From the IMG/VR virus record IMGVR_UViG_3300042484_000302, positions 1 to 27,158 of that record: a stretch of DNA of 27,158 bases; one strand, given 5' to 3'. How positions within the stretch are numbered: the first letter of the stretch is position 1; each line of letters begins with the position of its first letter. The stretch is from a virus. The position numbers and the translations under genes are program-made. Shown piece after piece: positions 19,306 to 25,044 of this stretch. The notes beneath the pieces were generated by a model. That model was not told where the DNA came from, did not search any database, and saw only the letters and a list, made by a program, of their open reading frames with translations.

Positions 19306-19574
19306 ACATACTCAACGAAATCAAAAGCGGGATCTCCAGATTGCTTGGAGTCCATAAGACAGTGGAGACCAAAGAGGCTCCAAGAACTCTAAAGCCCAAA
19401 CGCATCCAAAAGCGTGGAAGGGGACGACCAAAGGGACTCAAGATACCGCAGCAGATTGTCGATGCGGTGCGACAAGCTGACAAGAGCATGACTAACAAAC
19501 AGTTAGCTGCTAAGTATCGTGTTTCTTACTTTTGGGTTTGGAGTGTTCGTAGCAATAAGTTGCGCTTGAATTAA
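19302..19574 (+). CDS. Helix-turn-helix protein with AT-hook, third of three tandem paralogs (90 aa)
   Basis: ATG 19302 overlaps the previous TGA. The N-terminal arm M-N-I-L-N-E-I-K-S-G-I-S-R-L-L-G is followed by a basic region with Q-K-R-G-R-G-R-P-K-G, a textbook AT-hook core. Then comes the HTH: I-P-Q-Q-I-V-D-A-V-R, T-N-K-Q-L-A-A-K-Y-R-V-S-Y-F-W-V-W-S-V-R-S-N-K. It aligns with both preceding proteins. The combination would bind an A/T-rich minor groove next to a specific major-groove site. It ends the accessory region; a 56-base gap follows. Confidence 0.75.
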   Translation: MNILNEIKSGISRLLGVHKTVETKEAPRTLKPKRIQKRGRGRPKGLKIPQQIVDAVRQADKSMTNKQLAAKYRVSYFWVWSVRSNKLRLN

Positions 19575-19630
19575 CCTAATCAACGCGAGTGTGTCTTGAT
19601 TTTGCTCTTCTTTTATGATTATTGCCCATT

Positions 19631-20380
19631 GTGAACATCACTCAGCACCACCGTCGAGTTATGGCGATTGGTTGCAGTCATGGGAGCCGAGCCAATCAAG
19701 ATGCACTCGCTGCGGTGCTATTGTTCCGCGAGAAATTCAAACCAGACGAGATAATCCATTTAGGGGACGCATTCGATCTTGCCTCATTGCGATCTGGCTC
19801 ACTCCAAAACCCCAACGACTCGGATCAAGCGGACGACTATCTTGATGATATCCAAGAGGGAGTAAAGTTCCTCAATGAGTTACGCCCAACGGTGTTCACT
19901 TTAGGAAATCACGATGAGCGAGCTAGGAAGTATCTCAATCACCATAACGCTGTTGTCAGAGGATTTGCGGAGGCTGTATGGGAACGAATGGTTGAGCCTA
20001 TTAACAAACACTGCCATACGTTTATTGAGACCCATGACTGTCTTGAAAGATCATTCTATAAGTTGGGCGGTTTTAGTTGGGGACATGGAGTGCTCTATGG
20101 GGAAAACTTCATTCGTGATTCAGCCGAGACATTTGGTAACTGTGTTGTGGCTCATGCTCATCGAGCCGGTCAAGCGACTGGTCGCAACCAGTCAAATCCA
20201 ATTGGCTTTTGTGTCGGAACTTTGGCGGATATTCCGTCAATGGATTACGCAGGGAAACGACGATCCACATTAGCTTGGTCTCACGGGATCGTATTTGGAG
20301 AATACACAGACAACTCAGCGCAACTATACCTGCACCAATGGCCTCAGAACGAACAGAATTGGCATCTGCCGAGCTTTTAA
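19631..20380 (+). CDS. Calcineurin-like metallophosphoesterase with altered first metal motif
   Basis: 249 aa from GTG 19631; TTG 19622 and ATG 19661 are alternatives and no strong Shine-Dalgarno decides. Motifs: G-C-S-H-G (14-18), H-L-G-D-A-F-D (43-49), L-G-N-H-D-E (91-96), W-G-H-G (150-153) and V-A-H-A-H (173-177). These are the five elements of the two-metal phosphoesterase fold. The first motif, normally D-x-H, has Cys in place of Asp (C15-S-H17), which should change the first metal site. Substrate is unknown; phage relatives act on phosphodiesters or nucleotides. It starts the replication module, and its 3' end overlaps the next gene by 43 bases. Confidence 0.85.
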   Translation: MNITQHHRRVMAIGCSHGSRANQDALAAVLLFREKFKPDEIIHLGDAFDLASLRSGSLQNPNDSDQADDYLDDIQEGVKFLNELRPTVFTLGNHDERARKYLNHHNAVVRGFAEAVWERMVEPINKHCHTFIETHDCLERSFYKLGGFSWGHGVLYGENFIRDSAETFGNCVVAHAHRAGQATGRNQSNPIGFCVGTLADIPSMDYAGKRRSTLAWSHGIVFGEYTDNSAQLYLHQWPQNEQNWHLPSF

Positions 20381-20628
20381 AGCGGCTGAGGGCAGCAATC
20401 CAACATCAAGCAGAGAGCGTCCCAGAGGGATGGTTGACCGCTAACGAATGGTCTGATCTTTGGAAGCTGTCCCCTAACGCTGCTGGACTCGTACTCAACA
20501 AGTCAGTGAAACTTGGATTGATGGAAACCAAGAAGTTTCGCATTGATACTAAAACTCGCGGCAACTACCCAACACCACACTACAAGCCAATAGATGAAAT
20601 ACCTGTCAAAGACCAAGCCAACCGTTGA
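20338..20628 (+). CDS. Small winged-helix-like protein (96 aa)
   Basis: ATG 20338 lies inside the end of the phosphoesterase gene in another frame. Start M-A-S-E-R-T-E-L-A-S-A-E-L-L-K-R-L leads to W-L-T-A-N-E-W-S-D-L-W-K-L-S-P-N-A-A-G and L-V-L-N-K-S-V-K-L-G-L-M-E. This looks like a small winged helix: helix, turn, recognition helix, then a beta wing T-K-K-F-R-I-D-T-K-T-R. It is probably a DNA-binding accessory protein or regulator. Its end overlaps the next gene. Confidence 0.65.
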   Translation: MASERTELASAELLKRLRAAIQHQAESVPEGWLTANEWSDLWKLSPNAAGLVLNKSVKLGLMETKKFRIDTKTRGNYPTPHYKPIDEIPVKDQANR

Positions 20629-20776
20629 GGTTGAGTTTGTTGCCGAAGCTCAACTAAGGATCGGTGAGACCAAGAGACTCTGCGTGATCTACCAGCGAGG
20701 AGAGATCTTCTACGTTCGACCGAAGGCTGAGTTTTTTGACAAGTTTGTGCTGGACGAGCCGCAGATCCAGAGTTAG
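20594..20776 (+). CDS. Hypothetical small protein (60 aa)
   Basis: ATG 20594 overlaps the previous gene by 35 bases. The sequence M-K-Y-L-S-K-T-K-P-T-V-E-V-E-F-V-A-E-A starts with a basic segment, followed by strands R-L-C-V-I-Y-Q-R-G-E-I-F-Y-V-R-P and an acidic C-terminal end F-V-L-D-E-P-Q-I-Q-S. A compact beta fold is likely, with no membrane segment. Function not recognised; it precedes a 153-base gap and then the replication-initiator candidate. Confidence 0.58.
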   Translation: MKYLSKTKPTVEVEFVAEAQLRIGETKRLCVIYQRGEIFYVRPKAEFFDKFVLDEPQIQS

Positions 20777-20812
20777 AAGTAAGCAGTCAGCGCAAGCCGT
20801 GAGAAGCGAGCG

Positions 20813-20926
20813 ATGACATTCAAAAATGAAGCCATGTTCAACCAATTTCTCCCCACTCTTTCTGTGTACGTCCCGTCGCTTCAGCGGGAGTTCTCACCAC
20901 AGACTGAGTGGGGTTTTCTGTCTTGA
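20813..20926 (+). CDS. Possible tiny ORF in the gap before the initiator gene (37 aa)
   Basis: An open frame from ATG 20813 to TGA 20924-20926 would code M-T-F-K-N-E-A-M-F-N-Q-F-L-P, then V-Y-V-P-S-L-Q-R-E-F-S-P and a final W-G-F-L-S. It ends four bases before the next ATG. Upstream purines (GAGAAGCGAG) could act as a weak ribosome-binding site. It overlaps a sizeable inverted repeat, so the RNA structure may be the real function and the frame accidental. Confidence 0.3.
   Translation: MTFKNEAMFNQFLPTLSVYVPSLQREFSPQTEWGFLS
20851..20917 (+). terminator. Inverted repeat followed by T run, possible terminator or RNA structure
   Basis: CCCCACTC at 20851-20858 pairs with GAGTGGGG at 20906-20913, which is followed directly by TTTTCTG. 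A small internal hairpin CCCG (20872-20875)/CGGG (20884-20887) sits in the long loop. The G/C stem with trailing T's resembles an intrinsic terminator, but the 47-base loop is long, so a structured leader for the initiator gene at 20930 is also possible. Confidence 0.45.
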
Positions 20927-20929
20927 AAC

Positions 20930-21697
20930 ATGATTGTAGAACTAGACTTCCTAGATCACTGGAAAACACGATTACTAAGCAGACTGTTAGACACTGAAAC
21001 CGCTCCATTGCACGTTATTCGGCTATGGGCGCACTGTCAGACCAGAAAGACAAACAGGTTTGCTGATTGGAATCCTGCCATCTTGTCGGCTGTATGCAGA
21101 TGGAACGGAGACGCTCAAGAGTTCTGGGACGCAATGCTCCAGACATTTTGCCGATCCGAAGACGGCTGTTTGATTGCCCATCAATGGGATGAGGTAAACG
21201 CTGGATTGATTTGCTCTTGGTCAAATGGAGCCAAAGGAGGGAGACCAAAGAAACCCACGGGTAACCCGCCGGTTAACCCAGAACCGATTCCGGTTATCCC
21301 AGACATAACCCGTGGGGTAACCTATAGAGAAGAGAAGATAGAGAAGATAGATTCTTCTTTGCCAACTCCAAGCGTTTCAGATCCCGAACTCGATTCGCTT
21401 CGCTCTCGAATAAACAAATGGTTTCGCAGACGAGAAGGAACCGATTGGCAACCCGCTGAACTCAAAGCTCTCAAGCTTGTGGTCAAGCTTAAGACCTCCG
21501 AGTCAGACCTTCAGCTTCTCGATGCTCGTTACGAGACTAAGAACAAGTATCGACGCAAAGACATTATGACTCTGCTTAACAATTGGAACACCGAGATTGA
21601 TCGCTGTAAGTCTGGTGACGATGACTCGCAACAAACTTTATCAATAGCCGGTCAACCGAAGACCATTCTCTCAGAAAACATTGCTGACTACTTATGA
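20930..21697 (+). CDS. Replication initiator/helicase-loader candidate
   Basis: 255 aa from ATG 20930. The N-terminal part (L-D-F-L-D-H-W-K-T-R-L-L, then L-H-V-I-R-L-W-A-H-C-Q-T, and D-E-V-N-A-G-L-I-C-S-W) looks like a helical DNA- or partner-binding domain. A Pro/Asn-rich linker follows the basic N-G-A-K-G-G-R-P-K-K. The C-terminal half (I-N-K-W-F-R-R-R-E-G-T-D-W, then I-M-T-L-L-N-N-W) is another small helical domain. This two-domain, flexible-linker build upstream of and overlapping a DnaB-type helicase gene fits phage O/DnaT-like initiators or loaders. The linker codons contain iteron-like repeats. Family not identified by motif. Confidence 0.68.
   Translation: MIVELDFLDHWKTRLLSRLLDTETAPLHVIRLWAHCQTRKTNRFADWNPAILSAVCRWNGDAQEFWDAMLQTFCRSEDGCLIAHQWDEVNAGLICSWSNGAKGGRPKKPTGNPPVNPEPIPVIPDITRGVTYREEKIEKIDSSLPTPSVSDPELDSLRSRINKWFRRREGTDWQPAELKALKLVVKLKTSESDLQLLDARYETKNKYRRKDIMTLLNNWNTEIDRCKSGDDDSQQTLSIAGQPKTILSENIADYL
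21254..21352 (+). other. Putative replication origin inside the initiator gene
   Basis: A block in the linker codons holds a 9-base inverted repeat CCCACGGGT (21254-21262) and ACCCGTGGG (21308-21316). Between and beside these are repeated GGTAACC-type units: GGGTAACCC (21260-21268), GGTTAACC (21271-21278), GGTTATCC (21292-21299) and GGGTAACC (21315-21322). Directly after it lies a purine-rich, A-rich tract with two tandem GAGAAGATA units (21332-21349). Lambda's origin has the same build: iterons plus an A/T-rich tract inside the O gene. Assignment is by analogy. Confidence 0.5.
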
Positions 21698-22989
21698 GCG
21701 ATCCCTTTTTTGCTGAAGACGACGAGTTTGGTCTGATTGGAGCGTGTATCGCTGGAGGCTCTGACATTTGCTTTGACGCATTCGCTGAAGTTCCAACAGC
21801 AGCAATTCAAAACGAACAACTGGCTTTAACTTACGAAACCATAAAAAGCCTCATCACTCAAAACAAGCGAGTGACATTGCCGGAGTTAATGAAGGAATGG
21901 AAACGAACCATTACAAGTTCAGCAGTACCATTTGAAGCTTGGAACCGCTGCGATGAACTTTGCCCATCACCTTCCGGTTACCCGATGTTCGCCAAGAGCG
22001 TTCTGGAAGCCCATCACCGTCGCCAGTTACGTTTTGCCGGAGACCGCTTGATTCGCGATTCCGCTGTGGTGACCCTAACCGTGGATCAAATCGTCGCTAA
22101 TGCCGAGCAGGGACTCAGCGTTGAGGCTTCCAAAGACGATCTTCAATCCAGCAAGTCCGTTGTCTCAAGATTTATCGACTCGACGCAAGAGCGGTTCAAT
22201 CGCAGGGGACAACTCAGCGGGATCAATACTGGCTTCTTTAGACTCAACCAAATGACTGATGGCTTGCAACTCGGAGAACTCGCTATTATAGCAGCACGAC
22301 CCTCGATTGGTAAGACGGCTATGGCGATTGCTATAGCCAAAGCAGCAACGATAGAAGACCAAGTTCCAACCTTATTCATATCGCTAGAGATGTCAGATGA
22401 AGCTATTATTAGAAGAATGGTTTCAACTGTTGGATCTATTCCAATGCAGGATATTAAGACCGGCGAGATGGATCAGGGAGGTCTTAAAGCTATGAGTACA
22501 GCATCAGCTAAGATCGCAGCCAGTCCATTACACTTCGCCTCTGGCTCCTCCGTGACAAACATATCGTCCATCACAGCAGTAATCCGCAGAGCAGTCCGCA
22601 AGTGGGGAGTTAGGTTGGTATTGATCGACTACATTCAGAAGATCCACGGGAGTAAGGGAGCCGAGAAGAAAACCTACGAGATAGGTGAAGTCAGCGGTAA
22701 GCTCAAGAGCATTGCCGTCGATACCAAGACTGCCATCGTAGCCTTAGCGCAACTCAACCGAGAGAACGAGAAAGATAAGGGACGCTCACCTCGTCTTTCG
22801 GACATAGGGGAGTCAGGACAGGTGGAGCGCGATGGGGATCTGGTGATGCTCCTGAACAGAGACCGCAATCAACCGCAGGGGGAAGCTATGGTCGCAATAG
22901 CCAAGCAGCGCGACGGAGAATGTGGAGCCGTAAAACTCTGGTATGATGGACGCTTCTGCCGGTTCTCTGAGTGCGGCATTGATACCTAA
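21694..22989 (+). CDS. dnaB: DnaB-type replicative DNA helicase
   Basis: 431 aa; ATG 21694 overlaps the previous TGA (ATGA). The N-terminal domain (D-E-F-G-L-I-G-A-C-I) fits the DnaB helical hairpin region that meets primase or loader. The RecA-like motor is at about 185-431. It has Walker A A-R-P-S-I-G-K-T-A (201-209), the S-L-E-M-S motif (230-234), Walker B L-V-L-I-D-Y (308-313) and sensor-like A-L-A-Q-L-N-R. It ends with D-I-G-E-S-G-Q-V-E-R-D-G-D-L-V (canonical DnaB L-R-E-S-G-x-I-E-x-D-A-D). Length is near the lower end of the family. It should unwind the fork as a hexamer and probably uses the upstream protein as loader. Confidence 0.95.
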   Translation: MSDPFFAEDDEFGLIGACIAGGSDICFDAFAEVPTAAIQNEQLALTYETIKSLITQNKRVTLPELMKEWKRTITSSAVPFEAWNRCDELCPSPSGYPMFAKSVLEAHHRRQLRFAGDRLIRDSAVVTLTVDQIVANAEQGLSVEASKDDLQSSKSVVSRFIDSTQERFNRRGQLSGINTGFFRLNQMTDGLQLGELAIIAARPSIGKTAMAIAIAKAATIEDQVPTLFISLEMSDEAIIRRMVSTVGSIPMQDIKTGEMDQGGLKAMSTASAKIAASPLHFASGSSVTNISSITAVIRRAVRKWGVRLVLIDYIQKIHGSKGAEKKTYEIGEVSGKLKSIAVDTKTAIVALAQLNRENEKDKGRSPRLSDIGESGQVERDGDLVMLLNRDRNQPQGEAMVAIAKQRDGECGAVKLWYDGRFCRFSECGIDT

Positions 22990-23068
22990 GTTTAAAAACC
23001 CAACGACAGGTTGACTCCCCTAAACAAGTCTGCCAGTCTCTCAACGGACTCAGTCCAACATAAACACC

Positions 23069-23356
23069 ATGATCACCGGCAAGATTGACGTAACTAAGGT
23101 AGACAAGACCCATCTATTCAAAGGTAAGGCTGGAACGTATTTGGACATTGCTCTCATTACCAATAAGGCTGGCCGTGACCAGTATGGTAACGACGGGATG
23201 ATTGTTCAGTCAGTATCCAAACAAGCCCGACAAGATGGCAAGAAGGGACCGATCCTCGGTAACTATGTAGAGACAGACAACCGTGAGCCTAAGCAAGCAA
23301 CCAAGAAGGTAACCGCTAACGATCCTCTTGGACCTGAAGACGACATTCCCTTTTGA
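23069..23356 (+). CDS. Single-stranded DNA-binding protein (SSB-like), acidic tip DDIPF
   Basis: 95 aa from ATG 23069, with an A/C-rich leader (CAACATAAACACC) and no Shine-Dalgarno. Sequence: M-I-T-G-K-I-D-V-T-K-V-D-K-T, then Y-L-D-I-A-L-I-T-N-K-A-G-R-D-Q, I-V-Q-S-V-S-K-Q-A-R-Q and I-L-G-N-Y. The C-terminus is P-L-G-P-E-D-D-I-P-F, the conserved acidic tip that docks replication and recombination partners in bacterial SSBs. The body is short and strand-rich, as in small phage SSBs. It follows the helicase gene, so single-strand coating during replication is the expected job. A second OB-like protein is encoded at 12741. Confidence 0.8.
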   Translation: MITGKIDVTKVDKTHLFKGKAGTYLDIALITNKAGRDQYGNDGMIVQSVSKQARQDGKKGPILGNYVETDNREPKQATKKVTANDPLGPEDDIPF

Positions 23357-23365
23357 TATACAACA

Positions 23366-23382
23366 AACCATTTAACACCATG
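23366..23382 (+). repeat. Third, diverged copy of the A-rich translation leader
   Basis: AACCATTTAACACCATG matches 15 of 17 bases of AACCATTAAATACCATG found before the starts at 14280 and 14558. It ends in the ATG at 23380 and contains no Shine-Dalgarno. Its location about 9 kb from the first two copies argues for a common initiation signal rather than a local duplication. Confidence 0.65.
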
Positions 23383-23595
23383 ACAACTACCGCAGAGTTC
23401 TTTAAAGATACTAAGTCAGCAACTCCACGCTGTGACGCTGAGATTGAGAAGCTTAGAAAGCATTACCCGATACTAACGTTAACCGTTGTATTTGCATTGG
23501 CTCGTAAGCTTGAGATGGAGTTGATTCAATCCAATAACTCTATCGTTGATCTGCTCAACCAGATCGAAGCGATACAAGAAAAGAAACAACAGTAA
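23380..23595 (+). CDS. Small helical protein (71 aa)
   Basis: ATG 23380 is chosen over an in-frame TTG at 23353 because it ends the repeated leader. The sequence M-T-T-T-A-E-F-F-K-D-T-K-S-A-T-P-R-C-D has a polar start, then a helix E-I-E-K-L-R-K-H-Y-P and a hydrophobic helix L-T-V-V-F-A-L-A-R-K-L-E-M-E-L. The T-P-R-C-D-A-E start and A-R-K-L-E-x-E-L segment recall the opening of array members such as that at 16204 (T-P-R-T, A-R-Q-L-E-R-E-L), but it lacks the W-x-K-A-K tail. It is a possible distant member of that family. Confidence 0.66.
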   Translation: MTTTAEFFKDTKSATPRCDAEIEKLRKHYPILTLTVVFALARKLEMELIQSNNSIVDLLNQIEAIQEKKQQ

Positions 23596-23596
23596 T

Positions 23597-24037
23597 ATGG
23601 GAGGCGTACAGAAATACCTTACTCGTCAAGTCCAAGACGGTGAGATCTCTAAGGATGATCTGCTTGAATCACAGAGGAAACTAAGCCTTTTAAATCAAGC
23701 ACCTAAGCTTGTGCTAAGTGCTATTGCTAAAGGCTGGATGAAGTATCCCGACAAGCTAGACACTACAACCGAGGATGAAGAGACCGCTAAGTGGATTGAT
23801 ACCTACGACTGTGAGCGAGCATATCACAACAGAGTTAAAGGCATGACATACCGTGAGATCGGTAAGCTAATGGGCTGCGGTATGAATCGAGTGAGTGCCA
23901 TCCTTCATCACGGTGAGAACATTGTGTTGCAACGTAAGATGAAATCATTAGGTCATACTATTGTTAGTATCCCCAGCAAAGCTACAGTACAAGAACATAT
24001 CACTAATGCTAAGAGCAAGACCAAACAGAAACAGTAA
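23597..24037 (+). CDS. Helix-turn-helix protein, sigma-like C-terminal motif (146 aa)
   Basis: ATG 23597 is chosen as it lies one base after the previous stop (TAA-T-ATG). The middle part D-T-Y-D-C-E-R-A-Y-H-N-R-V-K-G-M leads to T-Y-R-E-I-G-K-L-M-G-C-G-M-N-R-V-S-A-I-L. This is a region-4-like helix-turn-helix (T-x-x-E-I-G-x-x-x-G-x-x-x-x-R-V). The N-terminus is helical with E-S-Q-R-K-L-S-L-L and I-A-K-G-W-M. The end is a basic Lys-rich tail (K-S-K-T-K-Q-K-Q). A late-gene regulator or packaging-related DNA-binding protein is possible. A 159-base gap follows, then the packaging genes. Confidence 0.66.
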   Translation: MGGVQKYLTRQVQDGEISKDDLLESQRKLSLLNQAPKLVLSAIAKGWMKYPDKLDTTTEDEETAKWIDTYDCERAYHNRVKGMTYREIGKLMGCGMNRVSAILHHGENIVLQRKMKSLGHTIVSIPSKATVQEHITNAKSKTKQKQ

Positions 24038-24045
24038 TGCGCTAC

Positions 24046-24080
24046 AGTATAACAGATTGTTTTATGCTACTAAGTATAAC
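24046..24080 (+). promoter_or_regulatory. Direct repeat of AGTATAAC upstream of packaging genes
   Basis: AGTATAAC occurs at 24046-24053 and 24073-24080, 27 bases apart, in an A/T-rich gap before the terminase operon. The TATAAC halves resemble -10 elements, but no matching -35 hexamer at 16-18 bases is visible. A pair of operator or activator sites, or tandem promoters, is the likely reading. Confidence 0.45.
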
Positions 24081-24122
24081 GCTTTGCCTACCTAATGCAA
24101 TAATGTTAGGAGGCTCCCAGCT

Positions 24123-24158
24123 ATGTCTAATACGCAGGTGATCGCGCGGGACCGATGA
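24123..24158 (+). CDS. Possible leader peptide (11 aa) with strong Shine-Dalgarno
   Basis: TAGGAGG at 24107-24113 lies nine bases before ATG 24123, which opens a reading frame of eleven codons, M-S-N-T-Q-V-I-A-R-D-R, closed by TGA 24156-24158. That stop overlaps an in-frame ATG at 24155 of the next gene (ATGA). A hairpin TCGCGC (24142-24147)/GCGCGA (24163-24168) spans the junction. The set-up looks like a coupling or attenuation leader, although the peptide has no codon bias typical of amino-acid attenuators. Confidence 0.4.
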   Translation: MSNTQVIARDR

Positions 24159-24409
24159 TCTTGCGCGAGCGAACTTGCTATTGTAGTACAAACCCTATGT
24201 CACTAGCTACCGACTACCTACTCCTTAACATTGGACACTCAACGCTCAAGTGGCATTTGGACCGCATCAAAAGCGGATCGTTTACCATAGACCAAGTGGC
24301 GATGTTCTACGCTCCAGATCCCAAGAAATCGGTTTACAAAACCGTTACCCGAGGTCTTGAGGAGCTTGTCAAAATGAAGCCCGAGAACTTGCCGATCCAA
24401 CTGCGATGA
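24155..24409 (+). CDS. Small helical DNA-binding candidate upstream of terminase (84 aa)
   Basis: ATG 24155 overlaps the stop of a short leader frame; ATG 24197 (M-S-L-A-T-D-Y-L) is an alternative start that would give 70 aa. The product carries L-K-W-H-L-D-R-I-K-S-G-S-F-T-I-D-Q-V-A-M-F-Y-A, then K-S-V-Y-K-T-V-T-R-G-L-E-E-L. It looks helical with a possible HTH, but the first 14 residues are Cys- and Arg-rich and look less protein-like, so the later start may be correct. The stop overlaps the next ATG. Confidence 0.6.
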   Translation: MILRERTCYCSTNPMSLATDYLLLNIGHSTLKWHLDRIKSGSFTIDQVAMFYAPDPKKSVYKTVTRGLEELVKMKPENLPIQLR

Positions 24410-25044
24410 CTCAAACCGAGTACGTTAAACACAGTGGCTTAACTAAAGGAAGAGTCTCGCAACTTACCGCAGCAGGGATGCCGTTGACCTCCCCAGAAGA
24501 AGCGGACGCTTGGAGGGGATCGCGCAAAGGGATCGGCGGTAGACCATCGACGCTCCAGCGAATGACTGCGATCCAGCAGCAACCTACACCAGAAGTCGCA
24601 GGGGGGCCATACAGACCTCCCGAAGCATCTGCCGCTATCAACGCTGCTCTTGCGACAGAAGACTCCCCGCAGGGAGCGTATGAACGGCAGAAGAAGATCG
24701 AGCGAGCCGCTTATGATCTAGCGGTTGAAGCCCTACAATCTCGGTCCCTCGATGCTGGCAGAATGGTCTCGGTACACGCTACCGCAGCGAAGAATCTTAT
24801 CTCTTCCCGCGATGACGTACTGGCTCAATCCGAGAAGGAGCGAACGCTGGTCTCCGGCGCGTGGGTTAAGAAGGCAATGCAGGAACACGATGGAGCAGTG
24901 TCCCAACTGCTGAAGTCGATGCCGAAACAGTTATCCGGTCGCATTGCTCCGCATGATCCTGAACACGCCGAGCGCGAGTTGGAGCGTTGGGTCCAAGAAG
25001 TATGTCTCAAAACTCTGCATCAAACGGATCCGTGGAAATCTTAA
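24406..25044 (+). CDS. Terminase small subunit candidate (Nu1-like)
   Basis: 212 aa; ATG 24406 overlaps the previous TGA. The N-terminus T-Q-T-E-Y-V-K-H-S-G-L-T-K-G-R-V-S-Q-L has the winged-helix layout of Nu1-type small terminase subunits, which recognise the packaging site. A linker rich in P and G (G-I-G-G-R-P-S, then P-T-P-E-V-A-G-G-P-Y-R-P-P-E) follows. The helical C-terminal half, with A-A-Y-D-L-A-V-E-A-L-Q-S-R-S, is the likely oligomerisation part. Position two genes ahead of the large terminase supports the call. Its last 43 bases overlap the next gene in a different frame. Confidence 0.72.
   Translation: MTQTEYVKHSGLTKGRVSQLTAAGMPLTSPEEADAWRGSRKGIGGRPSTLQRMTAIQQQPTPEVAGGPYRPPEASAAINAALATEDSPQGAYERQKKIERAAYDLAVEALQSRSLDAGRMVSVHATAAKNLISSRDDVLAQSEKERTLVSGAWVKKAMQEHDGAVSQLLKSMPKQLSGRIAPHDPEHAERELERWVQEVCLKTLHQTDPWKS

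Noticed and set aside
19590-19621. Promoter TTGATT...TATGAT before the metallophosphoesterase
   Set aside because: The spacing between the two hexamers is only about 12 bases, too short for a normal sigma-70 promoter.
23353-23379. TTG start for the protein at 23380
   Set aside because: The leader repeat ends at ATG 23380, and a TTG start within the previous stop region has no ribosome-binding site.
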